A stretch of DNA of 64,000 nt, from positions 124,001 to 188,000 of the forward strand of contig JAFEDJ010000022.1 of assembly GCA_018241685.1 (NCBI GenBank), read 5' to 3'. Shown here piece by piece: positions 19,397 to 27,191 of the stretch (within the stretch, counting starts at the first letter, position 1; each line of letters starts with the position of its first letter). A program made the translations under genes and the position numbers. The notes below the pieces were generated by a model, which saw only the letters and a program-made list of their open reading frames with translations, had not been told where the DNA came from and searched no databases. Source of the DNA: Pseudomonadota bacterium (GTDB lineage: Bacteria; Pseudomonadota; Gammaproteobacteria; Burkholderiales; Rhodocyclaceae).

Positions 19397-19440
19397 AAAA
19401 GCAATGGGGCCGATGCGACGTGAATTCGCCTCGGCCCCAT
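19397..19440 (-). terminator. riboswitch expression-platform terminator before gcvT
   Basis: On the minus strand ATGGGGCCGA (19440-19431) pairs with TCGGCCCCAT (19413-19404), a perfect 10-base stem, followed by TGCTTTTC. It lies between the second glycine aptamer and the gcvT start. The aptamer P1 3' arm abuts and slightly overlaps the stem, consistent with an ON switch in which glycine prevents termination. Confidence 0.85.
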
Positions 19441-19632
19441 CTGTCCTTTGTACCTGAGAGATTGCAGCGGTCTAGACCTTCTGCGTGCCCCTTCGGTGGA
19501 TGCGGCCTGCGCGTTGGGCAGGGGGCATCACTCTCCAGATTCTTGATTCGTCGGCGGTCCTTTTGCCTGAGCGGTTCCGGGGGTTGCGCCTTCGGCGGTT
19601 CGCGGCATCAGGCCGGCGAACGCTCTCCCACA
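19441..19632 (-). ncRNA. tandem glycine riboswitch (gcvT element)
   Basis: Read on the minus strand, two consecutive glycine aptamers are visible. The first has GGGAGAGC, then CCGAAGGCGCAAC, then AACCGCTCAGGCAAAAGGACCG-like closing bases. The second has CTGGAGAGTG, CACCGAAGGGGCACG and then AATCTCTCAGGTACAAAGGACAG, joined by a short linker. These are the conserved core blocks of the glycine riboswitch. It lies 75 bases upstream of gcvT and is followed by an intrinsic terminator, so high glycine should raise expression of the cleavage operon. The second 'glycine arm' is intact in both copies. Confidence 0.95.
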
Positions 19633-19643
19633 CGACGGCGCGC

Positions 19644-19672
19644 ACCTTACCATCGAGGGCGAGGCGCGACAA
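19644..19672 (-). promoter_or_regulatory. candidate promoter of the glycine cleavage leader
   Basis: On the minus strand TTGTCG (19672-19667) and TAAGGT (19649-19644) are separated by 17 bases and lie just before the first glycine aptamer. The -10 match is weak, so this is a positional guess. Confidence 0.3.
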
Positions 19673-19693
19673 GGGTCTGATACACTATTAAAG

Positions 19694-20572
19694 ATGATCC
19701 CTTCCAGAAGCCGTTTTGTCGGCATCCGCGGCCTGCGTTACCACCTGCGCGAGTGGGGGCGTGAAGGCGCTCCCAAGCTGTTCATGCTGCATGGATGGAT
19801 GGATGTTTCCGCATCTTTCCAGTTCATTGTCGATGCTTTGCGGGCTGACTGGCATGTTATTGCGCCCGACTGGCGCGGCTTCGGCCAGACGGAATGGGCG
19901 GGCTCCGATGCCTATTGGTATCCGGATTACTTGGCCGACCTGGACGCGATTCTGCGTGTTGTTGCTTCTGATGAGTCGGTAAATCTGGTCGGTCATAGTC
20001 TGGGCGGCAACGTCGCCTGCCAGTACGCCGGGGTTCGGCCCAGTCGCGTTGCAAAGCTTGTTGCCCTTGATGCCTTCGGCTTGGCAGACAGCCGGCCGGT
20101 CGATGCGCCGGGACGACTGGAGAAATGGTTGTTGCAGCTCGAAGCCGACTCGACCTTTCGGGGGTATCCCGATCGGGATACGCTGGCCGCCAGACTGCAG
20201 GCGGACAATCCGCGACTCACGCCTGACAAGGCTGCTTTCCTTGTCAGGCACCTTGGCGAGCCCGATGGCGATGATGGTATCCGAATGGCAGGTGATCCCG
20301 CCCATCGCCGGGTCAATCCGATCTCCTATCGGAGAGCGGAGGCGCTTGCGTGCTGGCGCAGGGTGACGGCACCGACCTTGTGGATCGAACCGGCCGATCC
20401 GGCTCTGCGTCGGCGGCTTGGTGTCAGCGATGAGGCCCATGCGGAAGGGAAGGCGTGTTTCCGCAATTTCCGAGAGGTCGAAGTTTCCGACTCCGGCCAC
20501 AACCTGCATCATGATCAGCCGGAAATCGTCGCGCGGATCATTGAGACTTTTTTGTTGTCGAAAACGCCATGA
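19694..20572 (+). CDS. alpha/beta hydrolase
   Basis: The 292-residue protein has the alpha/beta-hydrolase fold. The oxyanion motif HGWMD is at 33-37, the nucleophile elbow is GHSLGGN with Ser102, and the catalytic His is His269 in SGHNLHHDQP. The aspartate is probably in the strand before it. No signal peptide is seen, so it is cytoplasmic. The substrate is unknown; the sequence resembles general epoxide-hydrolase/esterase members. Its stop overlaps the start of the next gene (ATGA), so the two are coupled. It is transcribed divergently from the gcv operon. Confidence 0.85.
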   Translation: MIPSRSRFVGIRGLRYHLREWGREGAPKLFMLHGWMDVSASFQFIVDALRADWHVIAPDWRGFGQTEWAGSDAYWYPDYLADLDAILRVVASDESVNLVGHSLGGNVACQYAGVRPSRVAKLVALDAFGLADSRPVDAPGRLEKWLLQLEADSTFRGYPDRDTLAARLQADNPRLTPDKAAFLVRHLGEPDGDDGIRMAGDPAHRRVNPISYRRAEALACWRRVTAPTLWIEPADPALRRRLGVSDEAHAEGKACFRNFREVEVSDSGHNLHHDQPEIVARIIETFLLSKTP

Positions 20573-21408
20573 ATGCTCTGAACGCCGATCTGCACTGCCA
20601 CTCCACCGCGTCCGACGGAACTTTGGCTCCGGCAGAGGTCGTTCGCCGCGCGAAGGTTAACGGTGTGGAGTTGCTAGCGCTCACCGATCACGATGAACTG
20701 CTCGGCCTGGGCGAGGCAGTTGCGGCGGCCGATGAGGTTGGTCTGCGCTTCGTGCCCGGTGTGGAGATCTCGGTGTCCTGGCTGGACCAGACGGTGCACA
20801 TGGTGGGCCTGGGCATAGACCGGACTAATCCTGCCCTCGTTGCCGGTCTTGCCCAGGTGCGCAGCGGGCGGGACGGCCGCGCTGCGCGCATCGCTGCCGA
20901 ACTCGAGCGGATCGGTATCTCCGGCGCGCTGGAAGGGGCGCTGGCCTACGCCGGCAATCCGGCGCTGCTCAGCCGTGCCCACTTCGCGCGGTTTCTCGTC
21001 GAAAAAGGTTGTGCCAAGAACGTCCATGACGTCTTCCTGCATTATTTGGCCCGCGGCAAGCCGGGTTACGTGGAGCACGTGTGGGCGACGCTGGAGGATG
21101 CCCTCAGCTGGATCAAAGGTGCGGGAGGGCTGGCGGTGATCGCCCATCCGGGCCGCTATCGCCTGAGCCACGCGGAGATGGACATCCTGCTGGAAACCTT
21201 CCGCGACCGTGGTGGCGACGCCGTTGAAGTGTCTTGCGGTGCCCACGATGGTGGGCAGGTGCTGGCTTTCGCACGCCTGGCCCGCAAGTTCGGGTTGCTG
21301 GCGTCGCGGGCTTCCGACTTCCACGGCCCGGAGGACAGTCCCATCGACCTGGGGAAGGCGCCTCCGCTTCCCCCTGACCTTACGCCGGTGTGGACGCGCC
21401 TGGTGTGA
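20569..21408 (+). CDS. PHP-domain 3',5'-nucleoside bisphosphate phosphatase / RNase AM
   Basis: This 279-residue metal-dependent PHP enzyme shows the family's metal-binding motifs DLHCHSTASDGTLAP, LTDHDELLGL, GVEISV, IAHPGRY and ASDFHG. Members such as E. coli YciV (RNase AM/TrpH) hydrolyse pAp-type nucleotides and act as 5'-3' exonucleases that trim rRNA 5' ends. Proximity to a YciO gene repeats the E. coli yciV-yciO arrangement, which supports the call. It overlaps the hydrolase by 4 bases. Confidence 0.88.
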   Translation: MNALNADLHCHSTASDGTLAPAEVVRRAKVNGVELLALTDHDELLGLGEAVAAADEVGLRFVPGVEISVSWLDQTVHMVGLGIDRTNPALVAGLAQVRSGRDGRAARIAAELERIGISGALEGALAYAGNPALLSRAHFARFLVEKGCAKNVHDVFLHYLARGKPGYVEHVWATLEDALSWIKGAGGLAVIAHPGRYRLSHAEMDILLETFRDRGGDAVEVSCGAHDGGQVLAFARLARKFGLLASRASDFHGPEDSPIDLGKAPPLPPDLTPVWTRLV

Positions 21409-21429
21409 ATTCCATTGTTTGACTGAATC

Positions 21430-22053
21430 ATGGCCCAGTTCTTCTCCGTTCATCCTGAACAACCCCAGCAGCGCCTGATCAAGCAGGCTGCCCAGATCAT
21501 GCGCGACGGCGGCCTCATCGCCTTTCCCACCGATTCCGCATACGCTCTCGGTGGGCGCACCGGCGACAGCCCGTTGCTGGCGCGCATCCGGCGTATCCGT
21601 GACGTGGACGAGCGTCACCAGTTCACGCTGCTGTGCCGTGACCTGTCGGAAATTGCCACTTACGCACGTGTCGACAACACGCAATACCGCCTGCTGAAGG
21701 CCACCACGCCTGGGCCTTATACCTTCATCCTGGAAGGCACCAAGGAACTGCCGCGACGGGTTCTCCATCCCAAGCGCAAGACGATCGGCATCCGTATTCC
21801 GGATCATCCGGTGGTGTCGGCGCTGCTGGCCGAACTGGGTGAGCCGATGTTGAGTTCGACGTTGTTGCTGCCGGACGAGGAGCATCCGCTGACCGACGCC
21901 GAGGAGATCCGTGATCGGCTCGAGAAGGATGTCGATCTGGTCATCGAGGCGGGTGCCTGTCGCGGGGAGGCGACGACGGTCATCGACCTCACTAGCGGTG
22001 TGCCCGAGCTGGTGCGCGAAGGGCGGGGCAGTCTCGAGCCCTTCGGTCTGTGA
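21430..22053 (+). CDS. yciO: YciO, Sua5/YrdC-family protein
   Basis: The 207-residue protein belongs to the Sua5/YciO/YrdC family, related to L-threonylcarbamoyladenylate synthase in tRNA t6A synthesis. Motifs include AFPTDSAYALGG, RIRRIRDVDERHQFTLLCRDL and RKTIGIRIPDHPV. The longer, more divergent pattern and linkage to the PHP phosphatase point to YciO rather than TsaC. YciO proteins generally do not replace TsaC efficiently, so its cellular role is less certain. It starts 21 bases after the phosphatase gene. Confidence 0.88.
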   Translation: MAQFFSVHPEQPQQRLIKQAAQIMRDGGLIAFPTDSAYALGGRTGDSPLLARIRRIRDVDERHQFTLLCRDLSEIATYARVDNTQYRLLKATTPGPYTFILEGTKELPRRVLHPKRKTIGIRIPDHPVVSALLAELGEPMLSSTLLLPDEEHPLTDAEEIRDRLEKDVDLVIEAGACRGEATTVIDLTSGVPELVREGRGSLEPFGL

Positions 22054-22120
22054 GCGGCTTGCAGGGCGCGCCGTTCGACCGTATCGCGAGCGCGGAAGGG
22101 GGGATGGCCTGCGGCTCTGT

Positions 22121-22126
22121 TAGAAT
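22121..22126 (+). promoter_or_regulatory. possible -10 box before the M50 protease gene
   Basis: TAGAAT lies 25 bases upstream of the M50 protease start, in a 97-base gap. No clear -35 element is found at the right distance, so confidence is low. Confidence 0.25.
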
Positions 22127-22150
22127 CGCCGGCCTTCGGTAGCGCCTGCC

Positions 22151-22810
22151 ATGCAAGAACTGATCACCACCCTGACCATCTGGGCCTTGCCCGTTCTCTT
22201 CGCCATCACGTTGCACGAGGCCGCTCATGGCTACGCGGCACGTCATTTTGGCGACACGACGGCAGAGCAGGCCGGGCGGATCAGCCTCAATCCACTGCGT
22301 CACATCGATCCGGTGGGCACGGTGCTGGTGCCCGGGCTGATCGTTGCGGCGAGTGCGCTAGTGGGCGGCTCGCCCATATTGTTCGGCTGGGCCAGGCCGG
22401 TGCCGGTCAATTTCGGCCGGTTGCGCAATCCGAAGGCGGACATGCTGTGGGTCGCGGCGGCCGGGCCGCTTGCCAACCTGGTGATGGCCATCGGCTGGGC
22501 GCTGCTGTTCCGGCTCGCAGCGGCATCGCCGGACAACATGTATGCGTTGCCGATGGCGAAGATGGCCGATGCCGGCATCCAGATCAACGCGGTGCTGATG
22601 TTCCTGAACCTCGTGCCGCTGCCGCCCCTCGACGGTGGCCGTATTGTCGTGAGCCTGCTGCCCGCGCGGCAGGCCTACAAGTTTGCGCAGATCGAGCCCT
22701 ATGGTTTTCCGATCCTGCTGTTGTTGCTGTTCACCGGCATTCTGGGCGACATTCTCGGACCGCTGGTGGCCTTGTTCCGTTTTGCCATCGCAATCGTTTT
22801 TGGACTCTGA
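22151..22810 (+). CDS. M50 site-2-type membrane metalloprotease
   Basis: The 219-residue membrane protein carries the zinc protease motif HEAAH (residues 22-26) in its first helix and the second metal motif NLVPLPPLDGG around 152-162, the hallmarks of M50 site-2 proteases. Four to five hydrophobic segments are predicted. It has no PDZ domain, which places it in the small YwhC/Rv-type group near trpS and scpA, an arrangement common in Proteobacteria. It would cleave membrane-embedded peptides; the substrate is unknown. It ends 6 bases before trpS. Confidence 0.9.
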   Translation: MQELITTLTIWALPVLFAITLHEAAHGYAARHFGDTTAEQAGRISLNPLRHIDPVGTVLVPGLIVAASALVGGSPILFGWARPVPVNFGRLRNPKADMLWVAAAGPLANLVMAIGWALLFRLAAASPDNMYALPMAKMADAGIQINAVLMFLNLVPLPPLDGGRIVVSLLPARQAYKFAQIEPYGFPILLLLLFTGILGDILGPLVALFRFAIAIVFGL

Positions 22811-22816
22811 CATCCC

Positions 22817-24019
22817 ATGTTCGCTGAACGCGTCCTCTCCGGCATGCGCCCCACCGGGCGGCTCCACCTCGGCCACTACCACGGTGTGCTGAAAAACTGG
22901 GTCAAGCTGCAGGCGGAATATCCCTGCCTGTTCTTCGCGGCCGACTGGCATGCGCTGACCACCGACTATGACAACCCCCGCGGTATCGAAAACAGCGTGT
23001 GGGATATGATCGTCGATTGGCTGGCGGCAGGGGTCGATCCGTCCCAGGCGACGATCTTCATCCAGTCCCGCGTGCCCGAGCATGCCGAACTGCATCTGCT
23101 GATGTCGATGATGACGCCGCTGGGCTGGCTGGAGCGGGTGCCGACCTACAAGGACCAGCAGGAAAAGCTGGTGCACAAGGACCTGTCCACCTACGGCTTC
23201 CTCGGCTACCCGCTGCTGATGAGCGCCGACATCCTGATCTACCGCGCCGACAAGGTACCGGTTGGCGAGGATCAGCTGCCCCACGTGGAATTCACGCGCG
23301 AGCTGGCCCGGCGCTTCAACCACATGTATGGTCGTGAGCCCGGCTTCGAGGAGAAGGCCAAGGAGGCTGTCAAGAAGCTGGGTTCCAAGCGTGCCAAGTT
23401 GTACGAGGAATTCCGTACGCGTTTCCAGCAGAACGGCGACGAGGAGGGGCTGGCCCTCGGCAAGGCTTTGCTGGAGGAAACCCAGAACCTGTCGTTGGGC
23501 GACCGGGAGCGTCTGTATGGTTACCTGGAAGGCAGCGGCAAGGTGATCCTCGTCGAACCCGATGCGCTGCTCACCGAGGCTTCGCGCATGCCTGGGCTGG
23601 ACGGCCAGAAGATGTCCAAGTCCTACGGCAACACGATCTTCCTGCGTGAAGAGGCGGAGACCGTCTCGAAAAAGATTCGCACGATGCAGACCGATCCAGC
23701 CCGTGTCCGGCGCACTGATCCCGGCAATCCGGAGAAGTGCCCAGTGTGGCAGTTCCATGTCATCTATTCCGACGAGACGACCCGCAACTGGGTGACTCAA
23801 GGGTGTACGAGCGCCGGCATCGGCTGCATCGAGTGTAAACAGCCGGTCATCGATGCGGTGCTGAGGGAGCAGGACGTAATGCGCGAGCGTGCCCAGCCGT
23901 ATCTGGACGATCCGTCGCTGGTGCGCAGCATCGTTGCCGACGGTTGCGACAAGGCCCGCAAGCTGGCCCAAGAGACCATGCGTGAAGTGCGTGACTCGAT
24001 GGGTTTGAGTTATAGCTGA
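22817..24019 (+). CDS. trpS: tryptophanyl-tRNA synthetase
   Basis: The 400-residue class I aminoacyl-tRNA synthetase charges tRNA-Trp. The HIGH motif appears as HLGH (17-20) and the KMSKS motif is intact (around 264-268, GLDGQKMSKSYGN). Between them is an insertion of about 60 residues (roughly 175-235, rich in E and K) that makes the protein longer than the 330-residue E. coli enzyme; this longer form is common in betaproteobacteria. Cysteines in TQGCTSAGIGCIECKQP near 331-343 resemble a metal-binding cluster. It is in a run with the M50 protease upstream and scpA downstream. Confidence 0.96.
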   Translation: MFAERVLSGMRPTGRLHLGHYHGVLKNWVKLQAEYPCLFFAADWHALTTDYDNPRGIENSVWDMIVDWLAAGVDPSQATIFIQSRVPEHAELHLLMSMMTPLGWLERVPTYKDQQEKLVHKDLSTYGFLGYPLLMSADILIYRADKVPVGEDQLPHVEFTRELARRFNHMYGREPGFEEKAKEAVKKLGSKRAKLYEEFRTRFQQNGDEEGLALGKALLEETQNLSLGDRERLYGYLEGSGKVILVEPDALLTEASRMPGLDGQKMSKSYGNTIFLREEAETVSKKIRTMQTDPARVRRTDPGNPEKCPVWQFHVIYSDETTRNWVTQGCTSAGIGCIECKQPVIDAVLREQDVMRERAQPYLDDPSLVRSIVADGCDKARKLAQETMREVRDSMGLSYS

Positions 24020-24086
24020 CGGTGCTGCGGATGCGGAATGAAGGCCGGCTTGGGGGTGGTGTTCCCGGCATGCTAAGGTGCACGGC

Positions 24087-24929
24087 ATGGACGGGGGGCT
24101 GACCGCTCCGCTGGATCCGGCGCCCGCTGTCGAACCCTTGGAGGGGGTGATAGGTCGGATGTATGGTCAGCCGATCTTCGCCCTGCCCAAGGACCTATAC
24201 ATTCCGCCCGACGCGCTGGAGGTCATTCTCGAAGCGTTCGAGGGGCCGCTCGACCTGCTGCTCTACCTGATCCGCAAGGCCAACATCAACGTCCTCGACA
24301 TTCCGATGGTGCCGCTCACGGCGCAGTACCTCGAATACGTGGAGGCCATGCGCCAGCACAACCTGGAGCTGGCGGCGGATTACCTGCTGATGGCGGCGAC
24401 GCTGCTGGAGATCAAGTCGCGTATGCTGCTGCCGCGGCCGCCGCGAGCCGACGAGGCGGAGGAGCTCGATCCGCGGGCGGAGTTGGTGCGCCGGTTGATG
24501 GAATATGAGCAGATCAAGATGGCGGCCGTGCGGCTGGATGCCATGCCGCGGGTTGAGCGGGATTTCGAATGGGTTGGCGTCTTCGTGGCTGAGAAGGTTG
24601 TCGAGCGTTTGCCGGAAGTGAGCCTGCACGATCTGCAACTGGCCTGGCTCAAGATCGCCAGGCAGAGTCGTCTGCGGCGGAACCACACGATCCAGCGTGA
24701 AGAACTGTCGGTGCGCGAGCACATGACCTTGATCCTGCGCAAGTTGCAGGGCGACGCATTTGTAGTATTTGAATCCCTGTTCGATCCCGAGCTGGGCGTT
24801 GCCGGCTTGGTGGTCAGTTTTTTGGCTACCCTTGAGTTGGTGAAGGAGCGCCTGGTTGTGGTGACTCAGAACGAGGCCTTTGCGCCGATCTACGTGAGGC
24901 GTGCCTATAGTGAGCGTGCAGACGCCTGA
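24087..24929 (+). CDS. scpA: segregation and condensation protein A
   Basis: The 280-residue kleisin subunit joins Smc and ScpB in the SMC-ScpAB chromosome condensin. The core starts [24 protein letters not shown], the ScpA N-terminal signature, and the C-terminal winged-helix region follows. The ATG at 24087 has AAGG at 24075-24078; a GTG at 24078 and an ATG at 24159 after GAGGGGG are alternatives, so the variable N-terminus is uncertain. smc itself lies in this window at 52946, away from scpAB. Confidence 0.93.
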   Translation: MDGGLTAPLDPAPAVEPLEGVIGRMYGQPIFALPKDLYIPPDALEVILEAFEGPLDLLLYLIRKANINVLDIPMVPLTAQYLEYVEAMRQHNLELAADYLLMAATLLEIKSRMLLPRPPRADEAEELDPRAELVRRLMEYEQIKMAAVRLDAMPRVERDFEWVGVFVAEKVVERLPEVSLHDLQLAWLKIARQSRLRRNHTIQREELSVREHMTLILRKLQGDAFVVFESLFDPELGVAGLVVSFLATLELVKERLVVVTQNEAFAPIYVRRAYSERADA

Positions 24930-25482
24930 GCAATTCAAGCTGGTGCTCGAAGCAGCCTTGCTGGCAGCAACGTCGCCGTTGCGGGTGAGTGAGTTGAGGC
25001 AGTTGTTTGAGCCTGATCCGGGGGCGGATACGATTCGCCGCCTGCTGGCTGAACTGACTGCGGATTGGCAGGGGAGGGGCGTTGAACTCGTTCAGACGGC
25101 CGGTGGCTGGCGCTTCCAGACTCGCCTGGAATATCAGGTGTATCTCGACAGGCTAAAGCAGGAGCGCCCGCCCAAGTATTCGCGGGCGGTGCTGGAAACC
25201 CTGGCGATCATCGCCTACCGGCAGCCGGTGACCCGCGGCGATATTGAGGATGTCCGCGGCGTGATGGTGTCGAGCAGTGTATTGAAGACCCTCGAATCCC
25301 GAGGATGGGTAGACGTGGTGGGGTACCGGGATACGCCAGGGCGGCCCGGCCTGTACGCCACGACGAGAAAATTCCTGGAGGACCTCGGTTTGCGCAGTCT
25401 GACCGAGTTGCCTCCGTTGACTGAAATCGAAAGGATCATGGATCTTGTCGACCTCCCAAAAACCGAAGAATCGGCCGTTTAG
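24910..25482 (+). CDS. scpB: segregation and condensation protein B
   Basis: The protein of about 190 residues is the winged-helix ScpB partner of ScpA. Conserved blocks are [37 protein letters not shown] and [18 protein letters not shown]. It overlaps the end of scpA by 20 bases and its own 3' end overlaps rluB by 38 bases, so all three genes are translationally linked. GTG codons at 24901, 24910 and 24916 are possible starts; 24910 has GAGG at 24896-24899 at a workable distance. Confidence 0.93.
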   Translation: MSVQTPEQFKLVLEAALLAATSPLRVSELRQLFEPDPGADTIRRLLAELTADWQGRGVELVQTAGGWRFQTRLEYQVYLDRLKQERPPKYSRAVLETLAIIAYRQPVTRGDIEDVRGVMVSSSVLKTLESRGWVDVVGYRDTPGRPGLYATTRKFLEDLGLRSLTELPPLTEIERIMDLVDLPKTEESAV

Positions 25483-26608
25483 GCCCAAGACCGGCAAGCC
25501 GGCAGCCGCGGGCGGTCGCCCGGGTGGAATGGCGGACGGGGGCCCTACGGGCGGCCGTCGCGGGCGCGGGCAGTCTGCGGGCGAAGCTGTGCGCCGCGGG
25601 CGGTCCGAGTATGACCAGGACGGCGGGCGTCAGCCGAAGAGCAACGCCTCGGCCATTGGCGTGAGCGACTTGGGTGGTGGCCGCGGCAACTGGCGGGGGC
25701 GCCGCAGTGCGCCTGGGGCTTCGGATGTTGCCTATCCGTTGGCCAGCAACGAGTTGCTGCCGCCCGCTGAGGGCGAACACCGGCGCAAGCCCCAGGAAAC
25801 CACTTACACCGAGCCCCAGCGGTTGCACAAGGTGCTGGCTGCGGCCGGAATCGGCTCCCGTCGCGAGATCGAGGAGTGGATCGTGGCCGGCCGTATCTCC
25901 GTGAACGGCGAACCTGCCGACGTGGGGCAGAAGGTGGGGCCCGGGGATCGGGTGCGCATCAACGGCAAGCTGATGCCGCTGCGCTTTGCGCCGCGGATCC
26001 CGCGAGTGGTGCTGTATCACAAGCCCGAAGGAGAGATCGTTTCCCGGGACGATCCTGAAGGTCGCCCGACGGTGTTCGACCACCTGCCGGTGCTGCGCAA
26101 GGGCCGCTGGATCGCGGTCGGCCGGCTGGACTTCAATACTTCCGGCCTGTTGCTCTTCGTGAACGACGGCGATCTCGCCAACAAGCTGATGCATCCCCGC
26201 TACGAACTGGATCGGGAGTACGCAGTGCGTATTCTCGGTGAGCTCGACGAGGCGCAGCGCAACGCGCTGTTGCAAGGGATCGAGCTTGAGGATGGTCCGG
26301 CCAAGTTCAATACGCTGCTGGATGCCGGTGGTGAGGGCGCCAACCGTTGGTACCGGGTGACCCTGTCCGAAGGCCGCAACCGTGAAGTGCGGCGGATGTT
26401 CGAAGCCCTCGGCCTGACTGTCAGCCGCCTGATGCGCGTTCGTTACGGGCCGGTGCTGCTACCGTCACGCCTCAAGCGCGGCATGTGGGAGGACATGTCG
26501 GTGGAGGATGTCTGTGCGCTGGCCGGGTTGCCGAAGCCTGTCGATGCTGGCGACAAGGGGCGGCGGTCAGCTCGTCAGCCCCGTCGCCAGACGGCATCTC
26601 CCCGTTGA
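25445..26608 (+). CDS. rluB: 23S rRNA pseudouridine synthase RluB
   Basis: The protein converts a uridine of 23S rRNA helix 89 to pseudouridine. Residues about 126-175 form the S4 RNA-binding domain ([18 protein letters not shown]), and the catalytic Asp is Asp229 in [15 protein letters not shown] further conserved block is [15 protein letters not shown]. Before the S4 domain there is a 125-residue Gly/Arg-rich, low-complexity extension, and a basic tail ends the protein. The likely start is TTG 25445 with AAAGGA nine bases upstream, overlapping scpB; ATG 25529 is an alternative that would shorten the extension. Confidence 0.9.
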   Translation: MSTSQKPKNRPFRPKTGKPAAAGGRPGGMADGGPTGGRRGRGQSAGEAVRRGRSEYDQDGGRQPKSNASAIGVSDLGGGRGNWRGRRSAPGASDVAYPLASNELLPPAEGEHRRKPQETTYTEPQRLHKVLAAAGIGSRREIEEWIVAGRISVNGEPADVGQKVGPGDRVRINGKLMPLRFAPRIPRVVLYHKPEGEIVSRDDPEGRPTVFDHLPVLRKGRWIAVGRLDFNTSGLLLFVNDGDLANKLMHPRYELDREYAVRILGELDEAQRNALLQGIELEDGPAKFNTLLDAGGEGANRWYRVTLSEGRNREVRRMFEALGLTVSRLMRVRYGPVLLPSRLKRGMWEDMSVEDVCALAGLPKPVDAGDKGRRSARQPRRQTASPR

Positions 26609-26621
26609 CGAAGGGTTGAAA

Positions 26622-26650
26622 TTGCGCCCGCTTCGGCGGGCTGGTATAAT
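26622..26650 (+). promoter_or_regulatory. promoter of the rimP-nusA-infB operon
   Basis: A consensus -10 TATAAT (26645-26650) with an extended TGG before it is paired with TTGCGC (26622-26627) at exactly 17 bases. The spacer includes a perfect GCCCGC-TTCG-GCGGGC hairpin (26626-26641) that could also serve as the 3' end of the rluB transcript. Confidence 0.8.
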
Positions 26651-26663
26651 CTTTTCGTTTTAC

Positions 26664-26679
26664 CGGTTCGAAAGAACCG
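26664..26679 (+). promoter_or_regulatory. GAAA-tetraloop hairpin in rimP leader
   Basis: CGGTTC and GAACCG form a perfect 6-base stem capped by GAAA, a few bases downstream of the expected transcription start. It lies in the untranslated leader before the terminator-like hairpin and may influence folding or message stability. Confidence 0.5.
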
Positions 26680-26703
26680 ACATCCGGTCGAATTTAAACA
26701 GGG

Positions 26704-26724
26704 ATGGGCGTTTCGCCCATTTTT
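26704..26724 (+). terminator. terminator-like attenuator in rimP-nusA leader
   Basis: ATGGGC (26704-26709) and GCCCAT (26715-26720) form a stem with loop GTTTC, followed directly by a T-run to 26724. It lies downstream of the promoter and 17 bases before rimP, so it is a leader terminator rather than the end of a gene. It could mediate feedback control by NusA, whose gene is in the operon. Confidence 0.65.
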
Positions 26725-26741
26725 CATTTGTGGGCTAGGAA

Positions 26742-27170
26742 ATGGAGTTGCTGAAACTTATCGAACAGACCGCGGAAGGCCTTGGCTATGAGCTGGTCGA
26801 CTTCGAAACCTCGCCCCGTGGGCGCCTGATGCGGGTGTTCATCGATTCGCCGAACGGTATCACGGTGGACGATTGCGCCACTGTGAGCAATCAGCTGACC
26901 CGGATCTTTGAGGTCGAGAACGTCGATTACGACCGTCTCGAAGTCTCCTCCCCCGGGTTGGATCGGGCTCTCAAGAAGCCCGCCGATTTTGAACGTTTTG
27001 CCGGACAGGATGTGCAGCTACGGTTGAGCATGCCGATCGCCAATCAGCGCAATTTCGCCGGTGTGTTGCAAGGTCTGAAGGATGGCGTCGTCGTCATCGA
27101 AACGGAAAAGGGGTTGATGGAGATCCCGTTTGAAGAAATTGAAAAGGCCCGCCTGGTACCCAGGTTTTGA
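26742..27170 (+). CDS. rimP: ribosome maturation factor RimP
   Basis: This 142-residue protein assists 30S subunit assembly. The pattern MRVFIDSPNGITVDDCATVSNQ followed by YDRLEVSSPGLDRALKKP is characteristic of the RimP N-terminal domain, and an SH3-like C-terminal domain follows. It is the first gene of the rimP-nusA-infB-rbfA-truB operon and lies 21 bases before nusA. An AGGA site precedes the ATG. Confidence 0.96.
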   Translation: MELLKLIEQTAEGLGYELVDFETSPRGRLMRVFIDSPNGITVDDCATVSNQLTRIFEVENVDYDRLEVSSPGLDRALKKPADFERFAGQDVQLRLSMPIANQRNFAGVLQGLKDGVVVIETEKGLMEIPFEEIEKARLVPRF

Positions 27171-27191
27171 GGGATTTGGAGGTTAGCAGGT

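Noticed and set aside
19787..19803. Short tandem GGAT/ATGG repeat in the hydrolase gene
   Set aside because: It lies in frame within a conserved HGWMDV segment and is explained by the coding sequence.
20674..21885. Open frame of about 400 codons antisense to the PHP phosphatase and yciO
   Set aside because: Both genes on the plus strand have full catalytic or family motifs; the antisense frame has none and spans two genes.
26660..26700. GGTTCGA sequence suggesting a tRNA T-arm in the rimP leader (metY precedes rimP in E. coli)
   Set aside because: It folds as a simple GAAA-loop hairpin; no acceptor stem, D-arm or anticodon arm can be built around it.
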